Positions 11,479 through 23,774 of a DNA stretch of 64,000 nucleotides are shown piece after piece. Position 1 is the first letter of the stretch, and every line of letters starts with the position of its first letter. The stretch is from Lanius collurio. Taxonomy: Eukaryota > Chordata > Aves > Passeriformes > Laniidae. Made by a program: the position numbers and the translations under genes. Under the pieces are notes generated by a model. It saw only the letters and a program-made list of their open reading frames with translations. It searched no databases and was not told the origin of the DNA. The DNA is taken from positions 433,052 through 497,051 of the forward strand of contig JACBWW010000049.1 of NCBI GenBank assembly GCA_020086605.1, read 5' to 3'.

Positions 11479-12516
11479 TGCTGGGAGTGCTTCAGGACTG
11501 AGCACTGCCTGTTTGGCCACGGTGCCTGAAAGCCCCAGGGCTCTGTCCCGAGATAAAACACAATGAGAGCCCTGCTCCCTGCCCTATCCAAGAGCCTCTC
11601 TCCTCGTTAGGGATCCCTTTTTCTCTTCACCCCCTTGATGCTGCTTTGGTGAATTCACAGGGTTCACATGCAGGTGCCTGAGAGCAGCGTTTGCCTTGGT
11701 TGTGGAAGGCATCAAAGTGATACCCAAGCTCTCAGAAGCCTGGAGAAATCGCCTCAGGAAGGGAGAAATTGGTCATTAAATGCAGTGATATTTCCTTGAA
11801 AAGATACAAAATAAGAAATCTTGGTCTCCCCTCGTTCATCCATGGCAGCTCTCTGCTTCCCTGTCAAGCTGGACTGATTGGAGTCTCTGGGGATTAGGAG
11901 CAGGGCTTGTAAATCCCCCCCAGTTCAGCTCCCATTCCAAAGATGTTTTCACAAATCAATTAGTGTCTTTAATTACCATGAGGGAATTTACTGATTTAGC
12001 CAGATTGAGCCTTTGCACATTGGGTTTGAAGCTTTAGTGTTGGGATTTTCCATTTGAGGTTTTATTTTCAGTCAGAGTCCAGGTTATCAGTGAAATGAGA
12101 AATCACTTTACTCCCTTATAAAGAGAGTTCAGTGCTGCTTAAAAGGTGCAAGATTGACAGCTCAGGAGGGTGAATTCCCAAGTATCCTCTGGAAAGCTGC
12201 AGCACCTTCCTCCATCTGGCCTCAGGGCTGACTGGGATGTGAGGAGTTCTCCAGAGCCCGTTTGCTCCTTGGTTTCTCTGCTGAAGCTGCCAGTCAGAGG
12301 TGGAGAAGCAGCCAAGCAGATGCCCCAGGTGATGTTGGCAAAGTTTTGCCCAACGTGGGGGTGCAGGGACTCTGTGTCCCATGGCTGGATGGATAGGATC
12401 TCCCATCCCAGCTCCCAAAATAATGGAAATCAAGGTGAGGTGCTTGTTTGGGGTGGCAGTTTATCTGTGAGGTGTAGCTGCTAGGATGGCTGGCTGGGAC
12501 TGCATTTGTCTCATCC

Positions 12517-12670
12517 ATGGAATCATAAGGATTGGAAAACACCTCTAAGATCTTTGAGTCCAGTTCTCAACCCAGAACTGCCATGTTCACCACTAAACAT
12601 ATCCCTGAGTGACACATCCAAACACCTCTTGAACATTTCCAGGGATGATTTGAGCATTTCCAGGGATGGA
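12517..12670 (-). mobile_element. CR1 fragment, antisense
   Basis: Begins TGGAATCATAAGGATTGG, then AACACCTCTAAGATCTTTGA, CCACTAAACAT and ACCTCTTGAACATTTCCAGG: the reverse complement of a CR1 3' end, somewhat diverged. Confidence 0.75.
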
Positions 12671-13669
12671 GCATTTTTGGGTGCAACCTCTTCCCTTTGC
12701 TTCCTTCAGGGTCTGAAAACAGGAAGCATCAACTTGAGCATCAACAGCTGCCTGGTTTTTACCAGCCCTCCCCAATTTCATCCTCTTTCTTAAGCACTTC
12801 TGAGTCACTCCAAAGGTCCCCAACCTTGGAGAGAGAAGATGGAATATCCAGGATCACCACTTTTAGGCACTATAACTGTGGGGCTGAGCTTGTCCCAGGG
12901 AGAGATGATTGCCTCTTAAACCTTTGCAAAACCAGTGAATGCAAGCACCAAGCCTGGCTTAAGACCTTTCCAAGTGCCCTTTTTCAAGACAATAAAGGAA
13001 AGATTGCTGCTAATTTACTGCAATAGCCAAAAAAAAAAAAAGTCATGCTGGGCTGGCAAGTAAATAAAATTTTATGAGGCTCCATGAATACTTTTGATCT
13101 GGGTTTGATTTGAGTTACATCCAGCAATTACCTGAGTCTACAGGCAGAAAATGATACTCAGGGTCTTTTGGGGCAATAAAGAGTTAAATTCAGAGAGCTC
13201 TTGGCTCCTCTGTTATTTTGCTGGGCAGCAGCAGGTCTCCAGGCTCTGCTCCCACCTGGCTGAGCATCCAGCTGCAGGCACAGATGCCAATGGCTGGTGA
13301 TTTTCAAGGCAAGGAGCAGTTTTATTTACTTTATTTTCAAGCCAGACAGGGTTTGGGGGAGATTTTATGTCTTCAGCAAACAAAAAACTGCTTTGCCTTT
13401 TTGCTTTCTGTCTCTGTGATCAGGTGCTGTGGCTGTGCTTATTACCTGTGGTCTGAGCCTGCAAGCTCAGATTCCAACCCAAATAGAGGACTTTTAACCT
13501 GTGAGTTTAAAACTGTGTGCACAGATCTGGTTGATTAAATAAAAGGATTTGTGTTTGTGTGTAGACACACTCACCTGTAGGTGTGTTCACACCTTGGATT
13601 TGGGTGGAACACATAAAACCTTCTGCTGAGTAAAGATACAAAATCCCTTCCAGTTTGAATCAGCAGATT

Positions 13670-13757
13670 CAGTTAATTAATTATATTAGCAATGATATTA
13701 TTATTGAATTATATAATAATAGCAATAAAAATAATGGTTTATTTTATTAATATAAAG
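13670..13757. repeat. AT-rich low-complexity patch
   Basis: Nearly pure A/T with irregular ATT, AAT and TATA runs. No coding or element structure. Confidence 0.7.
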
Positions 13758-15424
13758 GCTCTCAGCCAAAATTCAGAAGGTCCAAGACAGCAGAGAAAGA
13801 ACAATTTGGTTTATACACTTCTGGTTTTTGGTGAACAAGCTGTACCTGGATGATGATGTCAGGAATACTTACTGGGAAGCTGAATTTTGGGGAGAGGGTA
13901 ATTTTTTTTGTAAGTCAGGGAAGGGTATTTCTCTTGTAAGCAGATGTGTGACTTCAGCAGGATCCCCTGTGCGTTCAAGAAAACTCATCCAAGCAGATCT
14001 TATGGAACATCAAAATGTGGGTTTGCCCCATAAAATTGCCCATTAGCAATTTCTTGTCACAGCTGATGATTTCAGAGAGAAAAAACTTGAGCTAGTCTGC
14101 AAAACTCAAGGTCAAATATTGCCCTAACCACAGACCTGTCCAGTCCTTGAGTGAAAATCCATGAGGAGCATCCCAGAGAAGCATCCCAGGAGTATCTGCT
14201 GAAAGATGTGGTTGTGCCAATTCTCTCTGGATAAACCCAAACTCTTTGATTCATCAGTGTGGGTGGAGCTGGTGGGGCTGGAACACCTCACCCAAACCTG
14301 ACAGTTATTCTGTGCAGGTTTGCATCCATTCCTGCCTCCCCAGCTGATTAATAATGGAAGATAAATGAGGAGCACTGAAAACAAAGGTCAGAAATGGGGG
14401 AGATTTGTTGGCTTCATCCTCACAGGGTGTTTATTCCCTGGTGTTTTCTCACTTATAATGCACGTGCTCCACCTTTCCTGTATGTGCAGGTTTACCTGGA
14501 GGCAGGAAAGGGATTCTGAGCTTTCTTTTTACAACCCCATCGATTTCCACATGGCCTCCCCTTCCCAGCAGGAAATAAATTGCATCCTGTTTCCAAGGGG
14601 AGTTAGAGGGGCAGGTGCTGAGACTGCTGGGAGCCCTCCTCACTCTGGGAAACCCTTGGGGACGGGGCTGTCTGCTGATGACATTTCCTCATCCTGTCCT
14701 GGCTGTGTGAGCCCTGACAGGTGAAGGTTTTGCTTTCTTGGATAACTCTTCCCCCTTCAGCCCCACATCACGTTGCCCCCACCTCGTGCTGCAGAGCTCA
14801 CCCTGGTAGATCAGAGCTGCTTTAATTTGGGGTGGGCAAAGCTGCCTGTGCTGAATGCTTCTCCCTAATGGGGTGTTCAGAGCCAACCCTGAAGCCTGGG
14901 AATGGTTCTTTGCAGTTTCCCTCCTCCTTCCCCTACATTCCCTGAAGTCTCACGACCAGCATGGCTGGCTGCAGCTGGAAGAGGCAGGGGAAAGGAGAGA
15001 AGGGTGTTTCTGAGAGCTGTTTCCTTGTGGTAACAGTGACTGCAGGGACTGAGGAGGCCTCCAGCTACATCTCCCCATAAAAGTGAGAAAATCCACCAGA
15101 TGTCTGTGAGCTGGGGCTTGTGTGAGTTGGCCTTCTCAGGAAATTGGTCTTTGAGCAAGGGGATACAGTGACTGGGAATCTCTGTTTGTGTTGGATCCTG
15201 ATCTGCCTGGGCCACCACATGGACACCAGGCCTTATGCACACCAAGGCTGAAGATTTTGGCTCAGTTTCTTCTAATTGCTGCGGGGCTGGGTTCCCTGGT
15301 GGCACCGAAGAGTTCACTGAGGTGACATTGCCATATTCAGGGTGAGGTTTGATAGCATGTTTGCCATGGAGTTATAGACCTCAACCCAGAATCCTCAGGA
15401 CTGCTCCCACTGGACTGTGTCTGT

Positions 15425-15606
15425 GAGGGCTTTTTGGGTTGGGCACTGGGACAGCTCCTCACGGCCCCAAATCTGCCAGAGCTCCAGGAGTGTTGGGACA
15501 ACGTGCTCAGGCACAGGGTGGGATTGTTGGGATGTCTGTGCAGGGCCAGGAGTTGGACTCAATGATCCTTGTGAGTTCCAGTTCAGGATATTTTATAATT
15601 CTGTGG
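15425..15606 (+). mobile_element. CR1-like fragment, sense
   Basis: Contains GGCCAGGAGTTGGACTCAAT, then GATCCTTGTGAGTTCCAGTT and AGGATATTTTATAATTCTGT, the 3' end typical of a CR1 subfamily common in songbirds. The upstream limit is approximate. Confidence 0.65.
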
Positions 15607-15960
15607 TTGACTGAAGTGAAATGGGAGATACAGCCTGTGGACCATTTAAAAAACCCTGTAATAAATCTCTCCTCTTCTTCTCATCACCAAAGCTTGTGAT
15701 TGCTGAGTCCTGACAATGAGAACCACCCAGAGGCTGCCTGACATGGCAGTTTCAGCAAGCATTTTACTTATTTCTCCCCTTATGAAAGAAAGAACAAAAA
15801 ATTATTTGTTTTGTTCTTCCTTCACGCCCTACAGGACTGTGAGACGTGGTCAGATACTGTGCAACCAACATTTAGGGACACAGATCACCCATTCCTGGTG
15901 TGATGAGTTCTGACATCTATTAACTGGGTTCATTCTTTAATTCCATTTCTTTTTCTCCAG

Positions 15961-16054
15961 TGGCAACACTCCCATTGCCGTGTGGGGAACTCACCTGGAC
16001 CTCATCCAAAACCCTCAGATCCGGGCAAAGCACGGTGGAAAGGAGCATGTCAAT
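15961..16054 (+). CDS. PLXNA4: PLXNA4 exon: third IPT/TIG domain, N-terminal part
   Basis: 94 nt; the first base completes Ser and the exon ends in phase 0 at AAT before GTGAGT. Translation GNTPIAVWGTHLDLIQNPQI then RAKHGGKEHVN. SGNTPIAVWGTHLDL is highly conserved across plexin-A proteins. The next conserved exon is at 16816, but three partial copies of that exon's head come first. Confidence 0.96.
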
Positions 16055-16815
16055 GTGAGTGTGATGGCAGAGCTGGTGGGGGGACATGCCACGGTGGGGA
16101 CAGAGGCTGGCTGACAGCTCTGCAGCCTGGATCTCCTATTGCAGCCCCAAAAAGAGGGCATGGTTTGTTCCCAGAAGTGTTATACTGTACCTGAAGGACA
16201 CAAAGAAAAAAGTTTTTGGCAGGGCTAGAACCAAACTTCAGGGTCTTCTGAAACCTTCACCTTTGTATTTGCTTCTCCAGCTTGCTGAGATTCATTTCAG
16301 GTAACCTGATATCCAAACTGGAATCCTGAGCACAACTGAGCATGCACAAACACTTTTGGAGAAACACCCCGAGTGTGAGTCCTGCTTGCAGGGTGGTAGC
16401 GAGGGTGTGACTAATCTGTGCTGTGTGAAAAATTGGGAAGAAATTTCTATTTCCAGATGGACATGAAGTCAGGGAAAGGTGCTGACTGTTAACCCCAGAA
16501 GCTGAGCTCTCAAGAGGCACAGGATGCCCAATTGAAACACAAACACACCTGCCCCAGAACTGTGAGGTGCAGAACAGCACAGAGATGACCTGCCAGGTTC
16601 TGTGTTTTCCATAAAACTCATTGTGTTGGGTCTCTTTCCCCAGAACTGTGAGGTGCAGAACAGCACAGAGATAACCTGCCAGGTTCTGTGTTTTCCATAA
16701 AACTCCTTGTGTTGGGTCTCTTTCCCCAGAACTGTGAGGTGCAGAACAGCACAGAGATGACCTGCCAGGTTCTGTGTTTTCCATAAAACTCCTTGTGTTG
16801 GGTCTCTTTCCCCAG
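16055..16815 (+). other. Intron, 761 bp, whose 3' end is a tandem duplication
   Basis: GTGAGT to TTTCCCCAG. The last 260 bp consist of tandem copies of the acceptor and the first 39 nt of the downstream exon (see the 86-bp array). The remainder, 16055-16551, is unremarkable intron sequence. Confidence 0.85.
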
Positions 16816-16854
16816 AACTGTGAGGTGCAGAACAGCACAGAGATGACCTGCCAG
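16552..16854 (+). repeat. 86-bp tandem array of a splice acceptor plus exon head
   Basis: The 39-nt segment beginning AACTGTGAGGTGCAGAACAG and ending ACCTGCCAG occurs at 16558-16596, 16644-16682, 16730-16768 and, as the true exon start, 16816-16854. The period is exactly 86 bp. Between copies are 47-nt spacers (16597-16643, 16683-16729, 16769-16815) that start GTTCTGTG and end CTCTTTCCCCAG. Each 39-nt segment encodes NCEVQNSTEMTCQ in phase 0 (Ile for Met in copy 2). Differences are one base in copy 2 and one base in spacer 1. Reading from any extra copy into its spacer meets TAA after five codons (VLCFP). The 47-nt spacers have GT and AG ends but are shorter than usual vertebrate introns. Confidence 0.97.
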
Positions 16855-17055
16855 GCCCCAGCACTGGCTGTGGACCCCAACCACCAGTCTGAGCTTGCTG
16901 AGCGCCCAGAGGAGTTTGGCTTCATCCTTGACAACGTGCAGTCCCTGCTGATCCTCAACAAAACCAACTTCACCTACTACCCCAACCCCATCTTCGAGGT
17001 TTTCAATCCCTCGGGGATCCTGGAGTTGAAGCCTGGAAGTCCCATCATCCTGAAG
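16816..17055 (+). CDS. PLXNA4: PLXNA4 exon: third IPT/TIG domain C-terminal part and start of the fourth
   Basis: 240 nt, 80 codons, phase 0 on both sides, ending ATCCTGAAG before GTGAGA. Translation NCEVQNSTEMTCQAPALAVD then ERPEEFGFILDNVQSLLILN, KTNFTYYPNPIFEVFNPSGI and LELKPGSPIILK. It includes the NST glycosylation sequon, conserved as NAT in the mammalian protein as I recall it, and NKTNFTYYPNP with two further sequons. The start at 16816 is chosen because only this copy continues into APALAV. The three upstream head copies have equal or similar acceptors, so the acceptor choice needs transcript data. Confidence 0.95.
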
Positions 17056-18021
17056 GTGAGATGGGGACCAAAAACTGGATGAGGAAGGACAAATTCTGCC
17101 TATGCCCTCTTTATGCCTGCCAGCAGCCCCATAAATCATCCTGATTGCACCCCAGAGACTGCCTCCATTCCGTACCCCACACAGAACCATATCAGAGTCA
17201 CCATCAGCAAACACCAAGCACTGCCCACACCCTTAACTGAAAAATACAAACTCCTGATGCAGATGCCTGGCTTCAGCCTGAATTTGTACCCACTGCTGCT
17301 CACCAGAGAATATTTTCTGCCATTTCATTGGGGTTGACACTTAAATACCCAACTCTGTTTCCTTTCTTGGACATTCAAGGCCTTCTTCTCACCCCTGTTT
17401 ATCCCCAAACCAGTCCTTTGCCATTTCTGTAATCTGCACAGCAATACAGAGAAGGAATTTTATGATGGAGCAGTTCTGTATCAGTATTTTGATGTGGTCA
17501 ATATGCAAAGAAATTATTTCACCTGCAGATGCTTTTTGCACATTTGGAAAGAGGTCTGATTTACTTGCCTGATTATATTTAGTGAGGGCTTTTTTGTGCA
17601 GGAGTTAGATGGAACATTTCTCATCCAGTTCCAGAGAGGGAGGAGCAGGACAGGCTGTTGTGACTGCTTTGAGTCTGTAGCCACTCAAGCTGTTCTCTGC
17701 ATGACTTTTGAAATTGGCTTTTCCTCTCTGTGTTAGCAAATGGTGAACTACAAATATTGTAATAGAATCATCTTTAGGTTGGAAGGGACCTTAAAGACCA
17801 TCCCATTCCAACCCCCTGCCATGGGCAGGGACACTTTCCACTAGCCCAGGTTGCTCCAAGCCCCATCCAGCCAGACCTGGAGCAGTGTCAGGGATGCTCC
17901 ATCCACACCTATCAAATGCAGTATCAACACTTGTATCAATGGAATGATCCAGAGGGAGAAAGAAAACTCTTTGCTGATGTTTCTCTGGTTATTTTGGGGT
18001 GTGATATTCCTTTCTGTGCAG
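17056..18021 (+). other. Intron, 966 bp
   Basis: GTGAGA to TTCTGTGCAG. Contains one antisense CR1 fragment (17761-17901). Otherwise nothing recognisable. Confidence 0.75.
17761..17901 (-). mobile_element. CR1 fragment, antisense
   Basis: AATAGAATCATCTTTAGGTT then GGAAGGGACCTTAAAGACCA, CCCCTGCCATGGGCAGGGAC and GGTTGCTCCAAGCCCCATCC: the reverse complement of a CR1 3' UTR. Confidence 0.85.
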
Positions 18022-18168
18022 GGCAGGAATCTGATCCCCCCGGTGGCAGGAGGCAATGCCAAACTGAACTACACCGTTCTGGTGGGTGAGAAGCCCTGTG
18101 TGGTGACCGTGTCAGACGTGCAGCTCCTCTGCGAGTCCCCAAACCTCATTGGAAGGCACAAGGTGATG
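18022..18168 (+). CDS. PLXNA4: PLXNA4 exon: fourth IPT/TIG domain
   Basis: 147 nt, 49 codons, phase 0 on both sides, after TTCTGTGCAG and before GTAAGT. Translation [20 protein letters not shown] then [20 protein letters not shown] and NLIGRHKVM. The G-x-N-L-I-P-P and VGEKPC motifs and the LLCESPN segment are characteristic of the membrane-proximal plexin-A IPT domain. One sequon (NYT) is present. Confidence 0.97.
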
Positions 18169-21100
18169 GTAAGTGGGGCCTGGCCCTCAGCATCTCCTCC
18201 CTGGCTGGCTTGGGAGGGCACAACAGTGCTGAAGAGCTGCCAGACAGCTCCAAGGGGTTTGCATCAACATTTGCCTTTCCAGGAACATCAGGGCTACTTT
18301 TTGATATAAAATCCTCATCAAGGGTAGCTTGGAGAAGTAGAACAGTGGAAAAGTGACCTGGAGATCTTTGTGGACAGTGAAAACCTTTCAGGATCAAACC
18401 CCAGAAGAAGAGTTTGCCTCTCTTCTGTTTTTATATAGGCTGTATGAACCCTGGATGCTCATGTGAGGCCACATAGGTAACATGTTCCTACATGACAGGG
18501 TTAAATTGAGTGCTGTCCCATCACTTATTGACATGATGGTGACTAAAATTTGCCTTTATGTAGGAGAGGAAAAAAAAAAAGCAGGATGTGGACAATAGTG
18601 TGACTGGACTTTGGGGTTTTGACTTCTATAAAATTAGTGTGCTCCTGCAAATCTTCTTCCTGTGAAAAATGGACCTGGTGATTACATCAGAGGGAGCTTC
18701 TCCTCCTGTCACCGTTTATTTATTTACCCCTTCTTTTACTTTCTTCTCAATAATTTGAATTCCTTGATGCTTCTGCTTGGTAACAGCATATCAGCAAACA
18801 CCCTGGAGCTGTACCAAGCTGTGGGTGGGAGCAACAAAAGCTGACAACTGACATCAGTGTTTCTCATTCCTTGTGAACAACTTGTTTTTCTGTTGCCCCC
18901 CCTTCCCCCCAAGCTGTATCTGTCACATATTAATTAATTTATTTATATCAGTGCAGTGAAACTCAGAGAGTTTGAGCTTTAAAAAGATTTTTCTGGGCAC
19001 TTTCAGGAAGCAGAGTTTATGATGACCATTTTGGGCCTTGTTTGTGGCTGCTGCTGGGATCCCTCATAGTGGCCACTTAAATTCTCTGTGCTAAAGTTTC
19101 TCATCTGGAAAATAGAGGTAATAATCCTTTCCAGCCATGCAAATACACCGTGACTCTCGATTCATTGCAAAGCACATTAAGACACTCCAAGAGGAGCAAT
19201 AATGAAGTGAGAGATTTTCTCTGTGTGAAAACCAAAGCTTTTGAGCACAGCAATAAATGTTCTCTGTCATTTTCATGGATATAATTAAACATATGGTTAG
19301 TCAGAGACGGACAAAGCCAATCCTGGGGAGAGAAAACTCAAAGCCAGGTGAGCAATAATCAACCCCTGGGGATCCAGGATGATGGACATCTGGCCAGGCT
19401 GTACTAATTGGAAAGACTCCCCTGCTCCTGCAGCTTGGGACAGTTGAAGTGAAGCCAAAGATTAAAAGACAATCCCTTTTTGAGGATGCAGGGGAAACGA
19501 GGGATACTGCTGGGAAACTGGGAAGATGATGGAGGTGCTCAATGATGGACTTTGCATCTGGAGCCAGGGCTGGGAAATGCCTCCTCCAGCGTGGCACAGC
19601 ATCTCTGCTGCTCCAGCTGGGATCAGATGTATCCCTATGTATCCCACAAATACCTCTTTGATGGCCAGGATAACTGACAGGTAGTTCCTCCTCCTGATTC
19701 TGCCAAAGATTTACTGTGTGACCTTGAGGAAATTGTTGAAGAAACCCTTTCTTGCAAAGTGAGGTGGCCACGAGCTGAGAAGGGGCCATGGGAGTGAATC
19801 AACCAGTGCAAAAGAGAGATTATTTCTAAGGGAAGGAGCAGTGGCAATGACACACATTGATGTCAACACGCTTTTGATCTGGTTCAGCTGTCTTTTACAC
19901 AATGACAGAGTTAAGTATTTTAAAAAAATAGCAAAGAAATAAAAGGCCTGAGCGGTTGAAAAGAAGATTGACGAAAACTCAGAGGGAAGTTTTTTCCAAG
20001 GAAAAGAAGGAGATGTGAGATGTGATCCATGAGTTTCTACACCAGAGAAGGTCTGCAGGGAAGATGTGGAATACATTTGAAGGTTTGCTGGTATCTGATG
20101 CAGTCTGGAAAATCACACCAAACTCTCCATAATAAATGGAGAGATGGTCAAATGGAGCAGCTGAAGTTCAGGGTGGGATTCATCTCATCCTAACAGGGAT
20201 AATTTTACCTGGCCAGGACAAATTTGCACCAGGAAAGACTCCTTCAGAACTCCTGAACTCCTACAGGAGTGGCCACTCAGAGTTCATTGGAGGAAACTGT
20301 GCTCTGAAATAGAGCCCATTTAGAACATTTAGTGTAATTTAGGACATATTGATGATTAATTGTCTTAAAACATGGCCAAATTGCTGTTGTTTGGTGGGTT
20401 CATGTTCAGTCTTCTGGAAGGTAAAAATAGCTTCCTCCAGAGTCACTCAGTGGATTAAGAAATAAAGTAGGGCTATATGAGCATATTTTCTTGTGTTTCT
20501 TTTAAAAGCTCACAATAACACAGCAGCCTCATGGACTTTCTTCTTCAAGAGCCACATTCCCTCAGATCGTGGCAGCTTTGCTTGTGGATTGTGAGACTTT
20601 CCCAGTGATGAAACCACCTTTAAAGAGGAATCCACTGGGCCTAACTTTGAAAACCTGCTTTTTTGGAGCTTAGATCCCCTTTTCATGAATGGAGAGAAAT
20701 GAGAACTTCCACTGAATAAAACGTCTCATCCCAGTGTCAAAGGTGTCAGAAGCAGCTCACATAAATCACATCCTGAAAGTGGTTTTTCTCTTTGTTGACT
20801 CTGGAATCACAGTGCAGTGTCTAACTTGGATGTGTATGTGGAATATTTGGTGAGAGAAAGCCCACCCATGGAGACAGGCTGTTCTTCCAGCTTTGAGGAT
20901 GGACCTGCACTGGGATTTGGGATGGGAAAATTGTTTGAGTCTAGTCTGATATTCCTTGAATGGACTCGTCTGACTGCAGGGCTTGGAGAAAGAGAAAATG
21001 AAATAGAATTAATCTCTTTATTGATGCACTGACAGGAAGGAAAGTGTGTAAGTTGGTGAGCAAATTTTGCTGGGAGGATTTGGGACAGTGGCCTGAGGTA

Positions 21101-23148
21101 AAAGGGAACAACTTCCAGTGCATGGGTTAGGATGTGATTTTGGCAGTTTGTCTGCTCAGCTGAGCAGGTGACATTCCAACACCAAACCTTAGGATTTATG
21201 AGTGAGTTGGATCTTGTATCTTGGAATAGGTGGGAAAACTCTTCACTGCTGCATCCCTAGTTAAGGGTCTGAGGTTCCTTAGCCACTGAAAATGCTCTAC
21301 AAGCCATCAGTGTCATGGTACCAAGTGGTGATCTCAAAACTCTGTTACCTGATTAGAAGAGTTTAGGATTAGTTTTGTTTTTTACTGTGGACACTTTATC
21401 TTCTAGATCCCATCCCAAAATGGCATGAGAGGATCTTGTGGATGGAAATCAGCTGTTTTCAGACATTCACTTCAGTCTTGTCTGTGACACAAGGGTTGTA
21501 GTTGTGTCTCTTTGGCCAGGGCCTTCTGAGGAGCAGCCTACACCTGGTGGTAGAGCAAACCAACCATCTTCCCTGAGGCTGCAACTGGGACTGGAATGAC
21601 TTCTAGGAGGTGATAAAATCACAGAGACTGATGTTCCCAGAAAGGATTGGGGTGGAGAGCACCTGGGAAAATTCATTAATTCATGATTCTGCATCATAGT
21701 CTCTTCTGCTGGCTCCAGCTGGGCCAGTTTCTTCCTCCTGCAGCCTGGAGAGGAAACCAGAGTAGGTGCCTGAGCTGAGATATGGGAAGCTCTGGGATTA
21801 ATATGTGCACAGGCAGGCTGGAGACAAACTGAGTATCTGAGAGCCAGTGGGATGGAGGACAAGGCTGAACACCAGGCTGGGGTGTGGGGGAGAAACCTGG
21901 GGAGATATGAGGGAGAACTTCCCACAACAGAGGAAGAAAGCAGTTTAATTCCACGCTGCAGCAGTCCCAGGTGCAATGGGAGTAGGAAACACTGAGCCCC
22001 AGGGTCTTGAGGGCATTTCTGCCCTCAAAGGGTTTGCTCTTTGTGCAGGGCCAGCTGTTCCCCTCTGTGACACAGCTCAGCTGGGGTGATGAGGCTCATC
22101 ATCCTCCGAGCTCTTTGCATGGCATCTTCCCAGCTTTCTGCTGATCTACAACCTGCATTCCCAAACCACAGCTCAGCCCTAGAAACCTTTTTATACTTCA
22201 GTCCAGCCAGCAGAGCTTTTCTCCCACCACTCAAGTTTTTCTTACTCTACAAATAGCTTTCAACAGCCTTGTAGTAGCCTGAAGCCAGCAGTATCCTGTG
22301 AGATTCCTGTTGGGAGTGTTGTTCATGTTGTAAAAAGGGGCTCTATGGGATTTGCTTCAGCAGAACATTTTGTTGGGCTTGCAGCAGGAATGCTTGCAGG
22401 GTTTCTTTCTGGTTGTTAAAAACAAGGCCCTTGCACAGCAGCTTCTTCCAGCAGGAAGCAGCTCTGGGAACCTCTGGATGTACATGGAGAACAAAAAGCT
22501 GTGTTCAGCTCCTACTGGTGAGCAGCTGCATTGCCCTGACAATGTGTGGCATTACACCCCCAAAAAAAGAGGGAAAAAAGAGGGGGTGTAAAAGGCATAG
22601 GTCAGGCTTTGTGGGGTTTGTGGTGTTGTTTTACTATCCCAGAAGCTTCCAAGAACGGTTTTATCTGGTGGGAGAGTCTAAAGAAAACACTGACTCTGAT
22701 TTCTCAGTCCCACTGTACTGACTGGGTCAGGTGTCCCCTGCTCCACTGGGGGGTTAGGACCCATCAGACCATAACCATGAGCTCTGTGTCCTGTGTGTAT
22801 TTTGGGACTAAGTGACATCAGTGCCCCATACAACACATCAGGATGGGGAATGAACAACCCAGAATGAAATCCAAACTGATATTCAGAAATTGTGACTGGT
22901 GACTTGTCTCACCTCAAGTCCTTTTCTTTTTGGGGTCATGATGACTCTGCCAACAGAGGTGATTCTGTCTGGCATTGCAGGTGTTTTTAAGCTGTTCCAT
23001 CTCCAGATACTTCTCCTTTTGCCTTGGGAGACAAGGAGATGTCACCATTCACCCTCAGCCAGGACGATGGGTTGGACAATGATGGAGCTCCTCTGTGTTC
23101 CTGCTTCTTTGACAGTTCCAATGCAGCTCTTTGCTTCTTTCCCTCTAG
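18169..23148 (+). other. Intron, 5.0 kb, mostly unique sequence
   Basis: GTAAGT to TTCCCTCTAG. I recognise no clear CR1, LTR or RNA gene in this stretch, unlike its neighbours. Long minus-strand open frames (19301-19789, 21467-21976) do not resemble known proteins. Confidence 0.65.
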
Positions 23149-23383
23149 GCTCGTGTAGGAGGGATGGAATTCTCCCCAGGGATGGTCTACATCTCCCCAG
23201 ACAGCCCTCTCAGCTTGCCAGCCATCGTCAGCATTGCGGTGGCCGGTGGGCTGCTCATCATCTTCATCGTGGCCGTGCTGATCGCGTACAAGCGCAAGTC
23301 CAGGGAGAGCGACCTCACTCTCAAACGCCTGCAGATGCAGATGGACAACCTGGAGTCCAGGGTGGCCCTGGAGTGCAAAGAAG
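23149..23383 (+). CDS. PLXNA4: PLXNA4 exon: end of extracellular domain, transmembrane helix, start of juxtamembrane coiled coil
   Basis: 235 nt, phase 0 start after CCCTCTAG; the last base (G) starts an Ala codon completed in the next exon. It encodes [20 protein letters not shown], then a hydrophobic helix ([20 protein letters not shown], continuing VLIAY) and a basic stop-transfer KRKSRESD. The heptad-rich [20 protein letters not shown] follows. This single-pass segment is the plexin-A transmembrane region; the helix after it forms the dimerising juxtamembrane coiled coil (family knowledge). Confidence 0.97.
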
Positions 23384-23774
23384 GTAGGATGAGGAAGGCA
23401 GGATGATACTGTGTCAGTGTTGGTAGAAGGGAGCCATCCAGCCACAAAGCTTTGAGCCAAAATACCACAGGGTTAAACCCTGTGGGTGTGGCTGAAACCT
23501 GGATCTAAAGGGACTTCCCCTGTTTTCCCTGAATCCAGACTTTCTCCACCCTGTCCTAACTAGATTTGATAATTCAAAATCCACTGGAAGCCTTGGCAGG
23601 AGTCCCTGGGGAAAGGCTGTGTTGTGGGAAAGGGACACTGCTCTTGTCCACCTTCTTCCTCTCCTTGTGTTGCCTCTCCTTTTTCTTCTGCACAAGGGTC
23701 TGGGGGCTTTTCCCATCCTGGTGAGGGTGATGTGGATTTTCAGTGCTCCATGAGTTGTTCTGTTTTTGTGCCAG
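23384..23774 (+). other. Intron, 391 bp
   Basis: GTAGGA to GTGCCAG. Short, with no repeats seen. Confidence 0.75.

Larger units (their letters stand above)
9530..15960 (+). other. Intron, 6.4 kb, with a minisatellite
   Basis: GTGAGC to TTCTCCAG. It holds the 35-bp minisatellite at 10742-11478, CR1 fragments at 12517-12670 and 15425-15606, and an AT-rich patch at 13670-13757. No coding sequence is supported in the remainder. Confidence 0.75.

Noticed and set aside
16257..16973. 238-codon minus-strand open frame (and overlapping 199- and 131-codon frames) with internal repeats
   Set aside because: It is the reverse of the 86-bp array and the plexin exon. The repeated peptide arises from tandem duplication whose 86-bp period shifts frame at each copy, not from a real protein.
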